DNA from: Gulosibacter sediminis
GTDB lineage: Bacteria; Actinomycetota; Actinomycetes; Actinomycetales; Microbacteriaceae
DNA length: 7,591 bases
Reading direction: 5' to 3'
Assembly (NCBI RefSeq): GCF_014904065.1
Contig: NZ_JACXJG010000022.1
Span: 22,128 to 29,718 of the forward strand
In this document: in pieces, positions 1-5,638 of the stretch
How positions within the stretch are numbered: the stretch's first letter is position 1
Layout: each line of letters opens with the position of its first letter
The notes under the pieces: model-generated
The model's input: only the letters and a program-made list of their open reading frames with translations
Database searches by the model: none
Told to the model about the DNA's origin: nothing
Program-made: the position numbers and the translations under genes

Positions 1-124
1 ACAGGATGCGCAGGGCGACGACCGAGCGCGGCTCACTGGCGCGCAGGCGTGCATAGGTCGCGAAGCGGCTGCCGTACATGACGAGGCGGGCGGCGACGCG
101 GTTGTGGTCGTGCGGATCTGTCAC
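1..124 (-). CDS. MarR-family transcriptional regulator, N-terminal part (truncated by window edge)
   Basis: About 41 N-terminal residues are visible, read leftwards from a GTG at 124-122 and running off the window at position 1. The start reads MTDPHDHNRVAARL, followed by an amphipathic helix and then SVVALRIL. That is the dimerisation helix plus the conserved Ser/Ala-Leu-Arg-x-Leu start that precedes the winged helix in MarR proteins. Proteins of this family bind palindromic operators as dimers and often repress their own promoter. The wHTH itself lies outside the window, so the family call rests on a short stretch and on the A+T-rich palindromic promoter directly upstream. The GTG lies 8 nt behind a -10-like hexamer with no clear ribosome binding site, so the mRNA may be leaderless. 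Another small all-helical N-terminal domain cannot be excluded. Confidence 0.55.
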   Translation of the reverse strand, partial: MTDPHDHNRVAARLVMYGSRFATYARLRASEPRSVVALRIL

Positions 125-130
125 GCAAGA

Positions 131-162
131 AACATATAACTAACTTATATAAATAGTCAATG
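131..162 (-). promoter_or_regulatory. Promoter and probable operator of the MarR-type gene (A+T-rich island)
   Basis: On the minus strand a TTGACT -35 (plus positions 155-160) and a TATATG -10 (133-138) are separated by 16 nt, and the GTG start follows 8 nt after the -10. The spacer holds TTATATAA (145-152) flanked by ACTA (139-142) and TAGT (154-157), a near-symmetrical palindrome sitting between the two boxes. Nearly all bases from 129 to 163 are A or T in an otherwise G+C-rich window. MarR proteins often bind A+T-rich palindromes overlapping their own promoter, so autoregulation is a reasonable inference. Confidence 0.55.
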
Positions 163-234
163 TATCTGCGTATCGGCATGCTGACGCCGCGGTCGCCCGG
201 GGCGAGTGCCGCGTGCTCAACGGGAGGGCTGGGG

Positions 235-372
235 CTACTTCTTTTTCTTCATGCGGTTGCGGTGCACCGTGCGCCACACCATCGCACCGAAGATGACGGC
301 GACGACGATGCCGCCGATCCACCAGGACACCGCGCTCGCGGCCTCGCCGGCGCCCGCAGCCAGCCCATCCAT
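235..372 (-). CDS. Small single-helix membrane protein, unknown function (about 45 aa)
   Basis: The reading frame from ATG 372 gives 45 residues: a short Gly/Ala-rich N-terminus (MDGLAAGAGEAASAV), one hydrophobic segment of about 18 residues (WWIGGIVVAVIFGAMVW, residues 17-33), and a strongly basic end (RTVHRNRMKKKK). The positive-inside rule predicts N-out, C-in. No recognisable domain is present and no function is proposed. An in-frame GTG at 384 would add four residues (VILG); it lies 6 nt behind a GAGAAT -10-like box and would be a leaderless start, while the ATG has only a weak upstream GGGT. The frame stays open to 522, but the extra N-terminal sequence looks like random G+C-rich translation. 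The gene precedes the MarR-type gene on the same strand with a gap of about 110 bp, and it is divergent from the amidotransferase. Confidence 0.6.
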   Translation of the reverse strand: MDGLAAGAGEAASAVSWWIGGIVVAVIFGAMVWRTVHRNRMKKKK

Positions 373-390
373 ACCCAAAATCACCCCGCT

Positions 391-420
391 ATTCTCTCGC
401 AGTTGTGGCGTGAGTGTTAC
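391..420 (-). promoter_or_regulatory. Possible promoter of the small membrane protein gene
   Basis: On the minus strand GTAACA (plus 415-420) and GAGAAT (391-396) are separated by 18 nt. The GAGAAT box ends 6 nt before the alternative GTG start at 384. Both hexamers are only partial matches to TTGACA/TATAAT, so this is a weak prediction supported mainly by position. Confidence 0.3.
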
Positions 421-438
421 GCGCGGCGTCGCGCGCGC

Positions 439-467
439 TCGACGGGCGGCCGGTCGCGCGGGACAAT
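439..467 (+). promoter_or_regulatory. Probable promoter of the glutamine amidotransferase gene
   Basis: TCGACG (439-444) and GACAAT (462-467) are spaced by exactly 17 nt. Each matches four of six bases of the vegetative -35/-10 consensus. A start site near 474 would give a leader of about 45 nt carrying the GAGGGGAG ribosome binding site at 506-513. The 373-520 interval thus serves divergent genes; I see no other feature in it. Confidence 0.4.
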
Positions 468-520
468 GGATGAATCGCCGCGCCCGCGACGACACCGCAA
501 CCAACGAGGGGAGCCTGCAC

Positions 521-1426
521 ATGTGCCGATTGCTCGCCTACGCCGCACCCAGTGAGACAACCGTCTCGGAGGTGATCGGCGAGGCCAACGCCGAGGCCTT
601 CCAGCAGATGACGAGCGTGCATAACGATGGGTGGGGCACCGCTTGGCTCGCGTCGGGCCCGGGCGAAGAGCTGCCCGAGGTTGAGTCGGCGCGCGTTTCG
701 ACGCCCGGCCAGGCTGACCCGATGCTCACGGCCGCGCTCGAGAGCGTGCCGTCGTACTCGCGACTCGTGCACCTGCGGCTCGCGACCGACCGGCTCAAGC
801 GCACGAAGGTGAACACGCACCCCTTCGTCGCGAACGGCATCGCATTTGCCCACAACGGCTCGATCATTCCCGTTGAGCGCTTCGAGGAGCTGCTCAGCGA
901 GGAGGAACTGCGCGCCGTGTCGGGCACGACCGACTCCGAGCTCTACTTCTCGTATGTGCGCAAGCAGATTCGCGAGGGTGGCGGCACCGTCGCCGAGGGC
1001 GTTGTGCGCGCCGTGCAGCGGCTCCGTCGCACGTTCCCGAACGCGAGCCTCAACGCCGTCGTGCTCACCGACGCCGAGCTCATCGTGATTCACGCGAACT
1101 CGACGGCGCACGTCACCGACGAAGACTTCCGCTCGTATGGCATCGACCCGGCGCTGCTGCCCGACGACCACGACGAGAACTACTACAAGCTCGCTATGCT
1201 GCAGCGGCCCGACGGCACGACCGTGTTCTCGTCGACCGGCATCAACCTCGCCGGCTGGAGCCGCGTGCCCGACGACACGATCACCCGCATCGACCTCGAC
1301 ACGCTCGAGCTGTCGCAGCGCAAGATTTTCGGCATTCGCGAGACCGCGTCGCGCCGCGGCCACGCCGCCCTCAACGACTCGACGATCGACGAACTCGCGC
1401 GCCACCGCCAGCTCCGCGCCAGCTAG
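521..1426 (+). CDS. Class II glutamine amidotransferase (GATase_4 / YafJ-like Ntn hydrolase)
   Basis: Encodes 301 aa. The start is ATG 521 because it follows a good GAGGGGAG ribosome binding site by 7 nt and puts Cys2 directly after the initiator Met, as Ntn-type glutaminases require (Met removal exposes the nucleophilic Cys). The open frame upstream to 206 has no family similarity. Landmarks run in the expected order: MCRLLAYA (1-8), HNDGWGTAW (34-42), HLRLAT (84-89), NTHPF (98-102), AHNGSI (110-115) and TTDSE (136-140), with the Arg, Asn-Gly and Asp residues that bind glutamine in class II amidotransferases. These enzymes hydrolyse glutamine to glutamate and ammonia. No synthetase or acceptor domain is fused, so the ammonia acceptor is unknown. 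It differs at the N-terminus from EgtC (ergothioneine pathway), so I do not assign that role. It ends about 140 bp before hadA and appears to be its own unit; likely cytoplasmic. Confidence 0.92.
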   Translation: MCRLLAYAAPSETTVSEVIGEANAEAFQQMTSVHNDGWGTAWLASGPGEELPEVESARVSTPGQADPMLTAALESVPSYSRLVHLRLATDRLKRTKVNTHPFVANGIAFAHNGSIIPVERFEELLSEEELRAVSGTTDSELYFSYVRKQIREGGGTVAEGVVRAVQRLRRTFPNASLNAVVLTDAELIVIHANSTAHVTDEDFRSYGIDPALLPDDHDENYYKLAMLQRPDGTTVFSSTGINLAGWSRVPDDTITRIDLDTLELSQRKIFGIRETASRRGHAALNDSTIDELARHRQLRAS

Positions 1427-1464
1427 CTCCGCCGGCTATGTCCACCACCAGCTAGCGTCGCTGC

Positions 1465-1546
1465 AATGCGTCGTTTTTCCCGACCTGAGACGGCGATAAG
1501 GGGCCTCAACCTCATGGCCTTCTTACGTTGGGAAAAACAACGCATT
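1465..1546. repeat. Inverted pair of a 20-bp element, each copy itself a small hairpin
   Basis: A 20-bp unit at 1465-1484 (AATGCGTCGTTTTTCCCGAC) recurs inverted at 1527-1546 with 18 of 20 positions identical; 42 bp separate the copies. Each copy contains its own mini-palindrome around a 7-nt T5/A5-containing loop: GTCG-N7-CGAC at 1470-1484, and CGTTG-N7-CAACG at 1526-1542. The only two differences between the copies fall on one base pair of that mini-stem (C-G in one, T-A in the other), so pairing is preserved. The right copy overlaps the expected -35 zone of the hadA promoter. It could be a pair of operators, a BIME/REP-like or MITE-like palindromic element, or an RNA structure. No T-tail suggests a classical terminator. 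Confidence 0.75.
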
Positions 1547-1557
1547 TCCGCGGCGCC

Positions 1558-1563
1558 TAGACT
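1558..1563 (+). promoter_or_regulatory. -10 element for a probably leaderless hadA transcript
   Basis: TAGACT fits the actinobacterial TAnnnT -10 pattern and ends 6 nt before the GTG start of hadA, so transcription would begin at or next to the start codon. An AAAACA at 1534-1539 (18-nt spacing) shares only the ACA of a consensus -35 and lies inside the right copy of the inverted pair. A protein bound there would be well placed to control initiation (inference). Confidence 0.45.
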
Positions 1564-1569
1564 GGCGGG

Positions 1570-2022
1570 GTGACTGTGAACCCGGATCTCGTCGGCCGAC
1601 GCTTCGCGCTCGCCGAGCCCTATCTCGTTGGGCGCGAGCACGTGCGCGCTTTCGCGGCGGCTGTCTTCGCGAGCAACCCCATCCACTTCGATGTCGAGGC
1701 GGCCCGCGCGGCCGGCTACGCCGACGTCGTCGCGCCCACGACCTACCCGGCCGTGCTGCAAGACCGCGGCCTGCAGCTGCTGCTCGCCGACCCGATGGCC
1801 GACTTCGAACTCAAAAACGTCGTGCACGGCGACGAACGCTTCACCTACGAGCGCCCGATCGTCGCGGGCGACGAGCTCGGTGCCGAGCTCGAGGTGACGA
1901 CGGTGCGCGCGGTGCGCGGCAACGCGATGATCCAGGCGACGACCAGGCTGACGGATGCGGCGGGCGAGCTCGTCGTGACCGCCTACGCGACGCTCGTGGT
2001 CGGCGGGGAAGGGGCGAACTAA
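1570..2022 (+). CDS. hadA: HadA-like MaoC N-terminal (FAS1-like) dehydratase subunit
   Basis: A 150-aa hot-dog-fold protein of the FAS1-like dehydratase family. It carries SNPIHFDVEAARAAGY (35-50) followed by ADVVAPTTYP (51-60), the helix/loop signature of HadA-type subunits. In mycobacteria HadA pairs with HadB to dehydrate (3R)-hydroxyacyl-ACP in FAS-II elongation; HadB carries the catalytic Asp/His and HadA mainly binds acyl chain. Consistent with that, the position of the catalytic Asp in the neighbouring HadB (D34) is Ala34 here, while His39 is retained. The GTG start at 1570 lies 6 nt after a TAGACT box; a second in-frame GTG at 1576 is possible. It ends 2 nt before hadB and is surely co-transcribed. 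A role in ordinary fatty-acid rather than mycolic-acid synthesis is inferred from the likely host family. Confidence 0.88.
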   Translation: MTVNPDLVGRRFALAEPYLVGREHVRAFAAAVFASNPIHFDVEAARAAGYADVVAPTTYPAVLQDRGLQLLLADPMADFELKNVVHGDERFTYERPIVAGDELGAELEVTTVRAVRGNAMIQATTRLTDAAGELVVTAYATLVVGGEGAN

Positions 2023-2024
2023 CC

Positions 2025-2447
2025 ATGGCAACCCTCGAAACGGCAGCCAAGGGCGAGCAGCTGCTCGAAACCACCCTGCACTTCACGCGCGAGTCGCTCG
2101 TGCGCTACGCCGGCGCATCCGGCGACTTCAACCCCATCCATTACCGCGACGACATCGCGGTCGAGGTCGGCCTGCCCGGCGTGCTCGCGCACGGCATGCT
2201 CACGATGGGTGCGGCGATCCAGCCGGTCATCGAGCTGCTCGGCGACCCGGGCCGCGTCGTCGACTACCAGGTGCGCTTCACACGCCCGGTGCTCGTCGAT
2301 GCGAGCGGGGGAGCGGAGGTGCAGATCGTCGCGACGGTCGGCGAAGAGGCGGGCGACGACGGCATCGGCCGCATCGACCTCACCGTGAGCTTCGCTGACA
2401 AGACGGTGCTGACCAAGGCGCAGGTGCGCGCGAAGTTCACCGCATGA
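2025..2447 (+). CDS. hadB: HadB-like MaoC-family (3R)-hydroxyacyl dehydratase, catalytic subunit
   Basis: A 140-aa single hot-dog domain. The hydratase-2 motif is intact: YAGASGDFNPIHYRDDIA (28-45) with catalytic Asp34 and His39, then GLPGVLAHGMLTMG (49-62) forming the oxyanion and substrate tunnel. With the upstream subunit it should form the heterodimeric dehydratase that removes water from 3-hydroxyacyl-ACP. The ATG at 2025 follows a GGGGAAGGGG ribosome binding site (2005-2014) lying inside the end of hadA. The stop overlaps the murB start (ATGA at 2444-2447), indicating translational coupling. Length matches the family. Confidence 0.9.
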   Translation: MATLETAAKGEQLLETTLHFTRESLVRYAGASGDFNPIHYRDDIAVEVGLPGVLAHGMLTMGAAIQPVIELLGDPGRVVDYQVRFTRPVLVDASGGAEVQIVATVGEEAGDDGIGRIDLTVSFADKTVLTKAQVRAKFTA

Positions 2448-3496
2448 CGACGTTCGCGCAGCTGACGACGACGCAGGTCTCGCAGGCCGAGGCTGATCTC
2501 ATCGAGCCCGTGACCCGCGACGCGCTCGCCGAGGCGTACTTCGACCTCGCCGACCGCGACGAGCCGTTCCTCGTCATCGGCGGCGGCTCGAACACGATCG
2601 TGAGCGACGACGGCTTCGACGGCCCCGTGCTGCGGGTCGCGACCCGCAGTGTTGAGTACCGCCCGGGCGAGGGCGGCGAGGTCATCGTCGTCGCCCATGC
2701 GGGGGAGTCATGGAGCGAGCTCGTCGACGCCACCGTTGCGCGCGGGCTCAGCGGCATCGAGGCGCTCGCGGGCATCCCCGGCTCGGTCGGCGCGACGCCG
2801 GTGCAGAACATCGGCGCCTACGGGCAGGAGCTCGCCGACGTGCTCGTGCGCGTCGAGGTGGCGGATGCGGATGCCGGCGAACGTCGCTGGGTCGCGGCCG
2901 CCGACCTCGGCCTCGGCTACCGCACCTCGGCGCTCAAGCGCGAGGAGCTCCTCGGGCTCGTGCTCGCGGTCGAGCTGCGGTTGCGCGAAGTCGACTCGAC
3001 CGACGGCGCCCCAGTACAGTACGCGCAACTCGCGAAAGCGCTCGACGTCGAGCTCGGCGAGCGTGTGCCGGTCGCGCAGCAGCGCGAGGCCGTGCTGCGC
3101 CTGCGCGCCTCGAAGGGCATGGTGCTCGACCCGAGCGACGTCGACACGCGTTCGAGCGGCTCGTTCTTCATGAACCCGATCGTGCGCCGCAGCTTCGCGA
3201 GCGAGGCGCTGCCGGCGAGCGCGCCCCGTTTCGAGGCGGGCAAGGACGCCGAGGGCCTCGAACTCGTGAAGCTCTCGGCGGCGTGGCTCATCGAGCATGC
3301 CGGCGTCAAGAAGGGATTCGCGCTGCCCGGCAGCGGCGCCGCGATCTCGTCGAAGCACACGCTCGCGATCACGAACCACGCGGATGCGACGGCCGAGCAG
3401 ATCGCCGAGCTCGCGCGCTATGTGCGCGCCCGCGTGCTCGCCGAGTTCGGCGTCGAACTCATCCCCGAGCCGAACCTGATCGGCCTGCAGCTGTAG
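2444..3496 (+). CDS. murB: UDP-N-acetylenolpyruvoylglucosamine reductase (MurB)
   Basis: A 350-aa FAD-dependent cytoplasmic enzyme that reduces UDP-GlcNAc-enolpyruvate to UDP-MurNAc with NADPH in peptidoglycan precursor synthesis. The family order is clear: GGGSN (46-50) for FAD; GLSGIEALAGIPGSVGA (101-117) with PVQNIGAYGQE (119-129); YRTSALK (159-165) with Arg160; SSGSFFMNPIV (238-248) with the proton-donor Ser240; HAGVKKG (near 289); and the terminal EPNLIG with Glu342. It is a type I MurB (Tyr loop present, long C-terminus). An oddity is that the usual N-terminal T-x-R-V-G-G-x-A segment reads TTTQVSQAEAD (8-18), so the paired glycines are absent. The start overlaps hadB by 4 bp, so it is part of the hadA-hadB-murB operon. 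Confidence 0.95.
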   Translation: MTTFAQLTTTQVSQAEADLIEPVTRDALAEAYFDLADRDEPFLVIGGGSNTIVSDDGFDGPVLRVATRSVEYRPGEGGEVIVVAHAGESWSELVDATVARGLSGIEALAGIPGSVGATPVQNIGAYGQELADVLVRVEVADADAGERRWVAAADLGLGYRTSALKREELLGLVLAVELRLREVDSTDGAPVQYAQLAKALDVELGERVPVAQQREAVLRLRASKGMVLDPSDVDTRSSGSFFMNPIVRRSFASEALPASAPRFEAGKDAEGLELVKLSAAWLIEHAGVKKGFALPGSGAAISSKHTLAITNHADATAEQIAELARYVRARVLAEFGVELIPEPNLIGLQL

Positions 3497-3553
3497 TGCG
3501 TTCGCGCGGCTGCTGCGCGACACTCGAAGTGCGCCAACGAGACGGAGACCCAG

Positions 3554-4336
3554 GTGAGTGAGCAGCGACCGAGATTCAGCCCGCCCGAGCCCCGCTTCGG
3601 GGCCGAGCCGGCAGCGGCTGCTGTGCCCGACGCATCCGGCTCGTCGCGCCGCCGCGTCTGGTCACCCCTCACGATTGTGCTCACGAGCGCCTCGGCGGTC
3701 GTCGTCATCGGCCTCGTCATCACGCTCGCGCTGCTGTGGGGAAACCCGTTGCAGCCGAGCCAGGGCGAGGCCGCGGCGCCGCTCGAGAGCAACGGCGGCG
3801 GCACCGCCGGCCCGACCGACACCGTGGGCCCCACGCCGACGCCCTACGCGGTGCAGCCGGGCGACACGGTCTCGATTGAGCAGGATGCGGTGTTCGAGGA
3901 TGGCTTCACGCTCGTCTACCCGAAGCTCGGCGACTGGATCGAGCAGGACATCGTGAATCGCCCCGAGCAGTTGACGATGTATGCGCCCGACTACAGCGCG
4001 CAGATTCAGGTGTGGCAGACGTCGGTGTTCAACTCGAACCAGACCGACAAAGAGCTCACGCTCGCACAGCTCAACCGCATCAACGACGAGTGCTCGTACG
4101 GCGCGACGGGCATCTCCGAGCCCGAGTCGTACCTGCTTGAGGGCGAGGACGGCACGAAACTCGAGCTGCTCGGCGTGCGGGCCGACGAGTGCGAGGGCGG
4201 CCAGGTCTGGCTGCTGCAGCGCGTCATGCCGCTCACCGGCACGCGCGTGCACATCGTGCTGTGGAGCACGACGACGCTCGACGACAACGACGAGCTGCTC
4301 GACAAGCTCGCCGAAATTACCTTCACAACGCCGTAG
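3554..4336 (+). CDS. Membrane-anchored protein of unknown function, downstream of murB
   Basis: Encodes 260 aa from GTG 3554, chosen because GGAG at 3544-3547 lies 6 nt upstream. Residues 1-37 form a Pro/Arg/Ala-rich cytoplasmic segment (basic SRRRVW at 31-36). Residues 39-62 are one hydrophobic helix (IVLTSASAVVVIGLVITLAL core). Residues 63-110 form a low-complexity Gly/Pro/Thr linker (GPTDTVGPTPTPYAV), and 111-260 a mixed alpha/beta extracytoplasmic domain. The only two cysteines, Cys180 and Cys213, lie in the outer domain in matching D-E-C contexts and could form a disulfide. There is no lipobox or cleavable-signal pattern; N-in/C-out topology is expected. I do not recognise the domain. 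The 57-bp gap after murB has no clear promoter, so it may be the last operon gene. It ends inside a strong hairpin. Confidence 0.8.
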   Translation: MSEQRPRFSPPEPRFGAEPAAAAVPDASGSSRRRVWSPLTIVLTSASAVVVIGLVITLALLWGNPLQPSQGEAAAPLESNGGGTAGPTDTVGPTPTPYAVQPGDTVSIEQDAVFEDGFTLVYPKLGDWIEQDIVNRPEQLTMYAPDYSAQIQVWQTSVFNSNQTDKELTLAQLNRINDECSYGATGISEPESYLLEGEDGTKLELLGVRADECEGGQVWLLQRVMPLTGTRVHIVLWSTTTLDDNDELLDKLAEITFTTP

Positions 4337-4369
4337 CCGGGCCGCCGTCTTGCGACGGGGCCCGGCTAC
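4333..4369. terminator. Strong hairpin between convergent genes, probably bidirectional terminator
   Basis: Left arm 4333-4349 and right arm 4354-4369 pair along 16 bp with a single bulged G around a TTGC loop; the outer ten bases (GTAGCCGGGC / GCCCGGCTAC) match perfectly. The TAG stop of the upstream membrane-protein gene (4334-4336) is part of the stem. There is no T-tract on either side, as in many actinobacterial intrinsic terminators. The position, 22 bp from the converging aspC stop, suggests it ends transcription from both directions. Confidence 0.75.
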
Positions 4370-4390
4370 TGGCGCGCGGCGTGGCGCGAG

Positions 4391-5587
4391 TTAGTTGAAG
4401 AGCGCCTGGATGCGGCGCACGCCTTCGACGAGTGCGTCGTCGCCGAGCGCGTAGCTGAAGCGCAGGTAACCCGAGGGGCCGAAGGCCTCGCCGGGGACGG
4501 CCGCGACCTCGGCCCGATCGAGCAGGAAGTCGGCGAGGTCGAGCGAGGTCTCGAGGCGAACGCCGTCGTACTCCTTGCCGAGCACGCCCGACACATCGGC
4601 GTAGACGTAGAACGCGCCCTGGGGCGTCGGCACGGTGAAGCCGTTGACCTTGCTGAGCTCGTCGACCATGAGCTTGCGGCGGCGGTCGAAGGCGAGGCGG
4701 AATTCCTCGATCGGCTCGCTCGGCCCGATGAGGGCGGCGAGCGCGGCGCGCTGCGCGACGTTGTTCACGTTGCTCGTGAGGTGCGACTGCAGGTTCGCGG
4801 CGCCCTTGATGACGTCCTCCGGGCCCACCATCCAGCCCACGCGCCAGCCGGTCATCGCGAACGACTTCGCGACACCGTTAACGAGCACGGCCTGCTCGGC
4901 GAGCGCCGGCACGGCCTCGACGATCGAGGTGGCCTTCACTCCGTCGTAGACGAGGTTCTGGTAGATCTCGTCGGCGATGACCCACACGCCGTGCTCGAGC
5001 GCCCACTCGCCGATGGTGCGGGTCTCGTCGGGCGAGTAGACGGCGCCGGTCGGGTTCGACGGCGAAACGAAGAGCATCGCCTTCGTGTCGGGCGTGCGCG
5101 CGGCCTCGAGCTGCTCGACGGTGACCTTGTAGCCCTGGTCGGCGCCGGCGAAGACCTCGATGGTGTTGCCGCCGGCGAACTTGATGACCTCGGGGTAGGT
5201 GGTCCACGCCGGGGTCGGCAGCAGCACATCGTCGCCGTCGCCGATGATCGCCTGGATCGTCTCGAACACGGCCTGCTTGCCGCCGTTCGTGACGAGCACG
5301 CGGCTCGCGGGCACGGTGAGGCCCGAGTCGCGCGCGGTTTTCTCGACGATCGCGTCGCGCAGCTCGGGCAGACCGACGTTGGCCGTGTACTTGTGGTTCT
5401 TCGGGTCCTTCACGGCCTCGACAGCGGCGTCGATGACGTGCTGCGGCGTTGCGAAGTCGGGCTCGCCGGCGGCGTACGAAATCACCGGGCGGCCCTCTGC
5501 CTTGAGGGCCTTGGCCTTATTGTCGACCTTCAGCGTGGCCGAAGGGGCGATGGCGGAGACGCGGGACGAAAGACGCGATTCAGTCAT
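4391..5587 (-). CDS. aspC: Pyridoxal-phosphate aminotransferase class I/II, probable aspartate aminotransferase
   Basis: Encodes 398 aa (cytoplasmic), fold-type I PLP enzyme of the aspartate aminotransferase I-gamma branch, which swaps the amino group between aspartate and 2-oxoglutarate. Visible landmarks: [10 protein letters not shown] (39-48); PAWTTYPE with Trp128; [10 protein letters not shown] with Asn178; [12 protein letters not shown] with Asp206 and Tyr209; [16 protein letters not shown] (237-252) with Lys241, which forms the Schiff base, and Arg249; and LRFSYA with Arg376, which binds the substrate alpha-carboxylate. ATG 5587 is preferred over an in-frame ATG at 5635 because family proteins begin near [16 protein letters not shown] and a TAGACT -10 box lies 7 nt upstream, implying a leaderless mRNA. 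Related N-acetyldiaminopimelate or alanine aminotransferases share these motifs, so substrate choice is less certain than family. Confidence 0.93.
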   Translation of the reverse strand: MTESRLSSRVSAIAPSATLKVDNKAKALKAEGRPVISYAAGEPDFATPQHVIDAAVEAVKDPKNHKYTANVGLPELRDAIVEKTARDSGLTVPASRVLVTNGGKQAVFETIQAIIGDGDDVLLPTPAWTTYPEVIKFAGGNTIEVFAGADQGYKVTVEQLEAARTPDTKAMLFVSPSNPTGAVYSPDETRTIGEWALEHGVWVIADEIYQNLVYDGVKATSIVEAVPALAEQAVLVNGVAKSFAMTGWRVGWMVGPEDVIKGAANLQSHLTSNVNNVAQRAALAALIGPSEPIEEFRLAFDRRRKLMVDELSKVNGFTVPTPQGAFYVYADVSGVLGKEYDGVRLETSLDLADFLLDRAEVAAVPGEAFGPSGYLRFSYALGDDALVEGVRRIQALFN

Positions 5588-5594
5588 GATGTGC

Positions 5595-5600
5595 AGTCTA
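5595..5600 (-). promoter_or_regulatory. -10 element for aspC, probably leaderless
   Basis: On the minus strand TAGACT, the same hexamer found before hadA, ends 7 nt before the aspC ATG. The stretch 17-18 nt further upstream (AACCCG/TAACCC) is not -35-like. The box lies in the 51-bp gap after the DUF2087 gene, so aspC probably has its own promoter even if read-through also occurs. Confidence 0.45.
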
Positions 5601-5638
5601 GTTTGTGCGGTTGTGAACGGGTTACCGTCATTCATTTT

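Noticed and set aside
160..555. Plus-strand frames across 160-555
   Set aside because: They run across promoter regions and the small minus-strand gene, lack ribosome binding sites, and translate to Arg/Ala/His-rich random-looking sequence.
389..1405. Long minus-strand open frame (338 codons) opposite the amidotransferase gene
   Set aside because: A G+C-rich shadow: the translation is Arg/Val/His/Glu-biased without motifs, while the plus strand has a full set of amidotransferase motifs.
2708..3523. Long minus- and plus-strand alternative frames over murB (271 and 283 codons)
   Set aside because: Both overlap a certain murB frame; compositions are Arg/Ala-rich and show no domain pattern.
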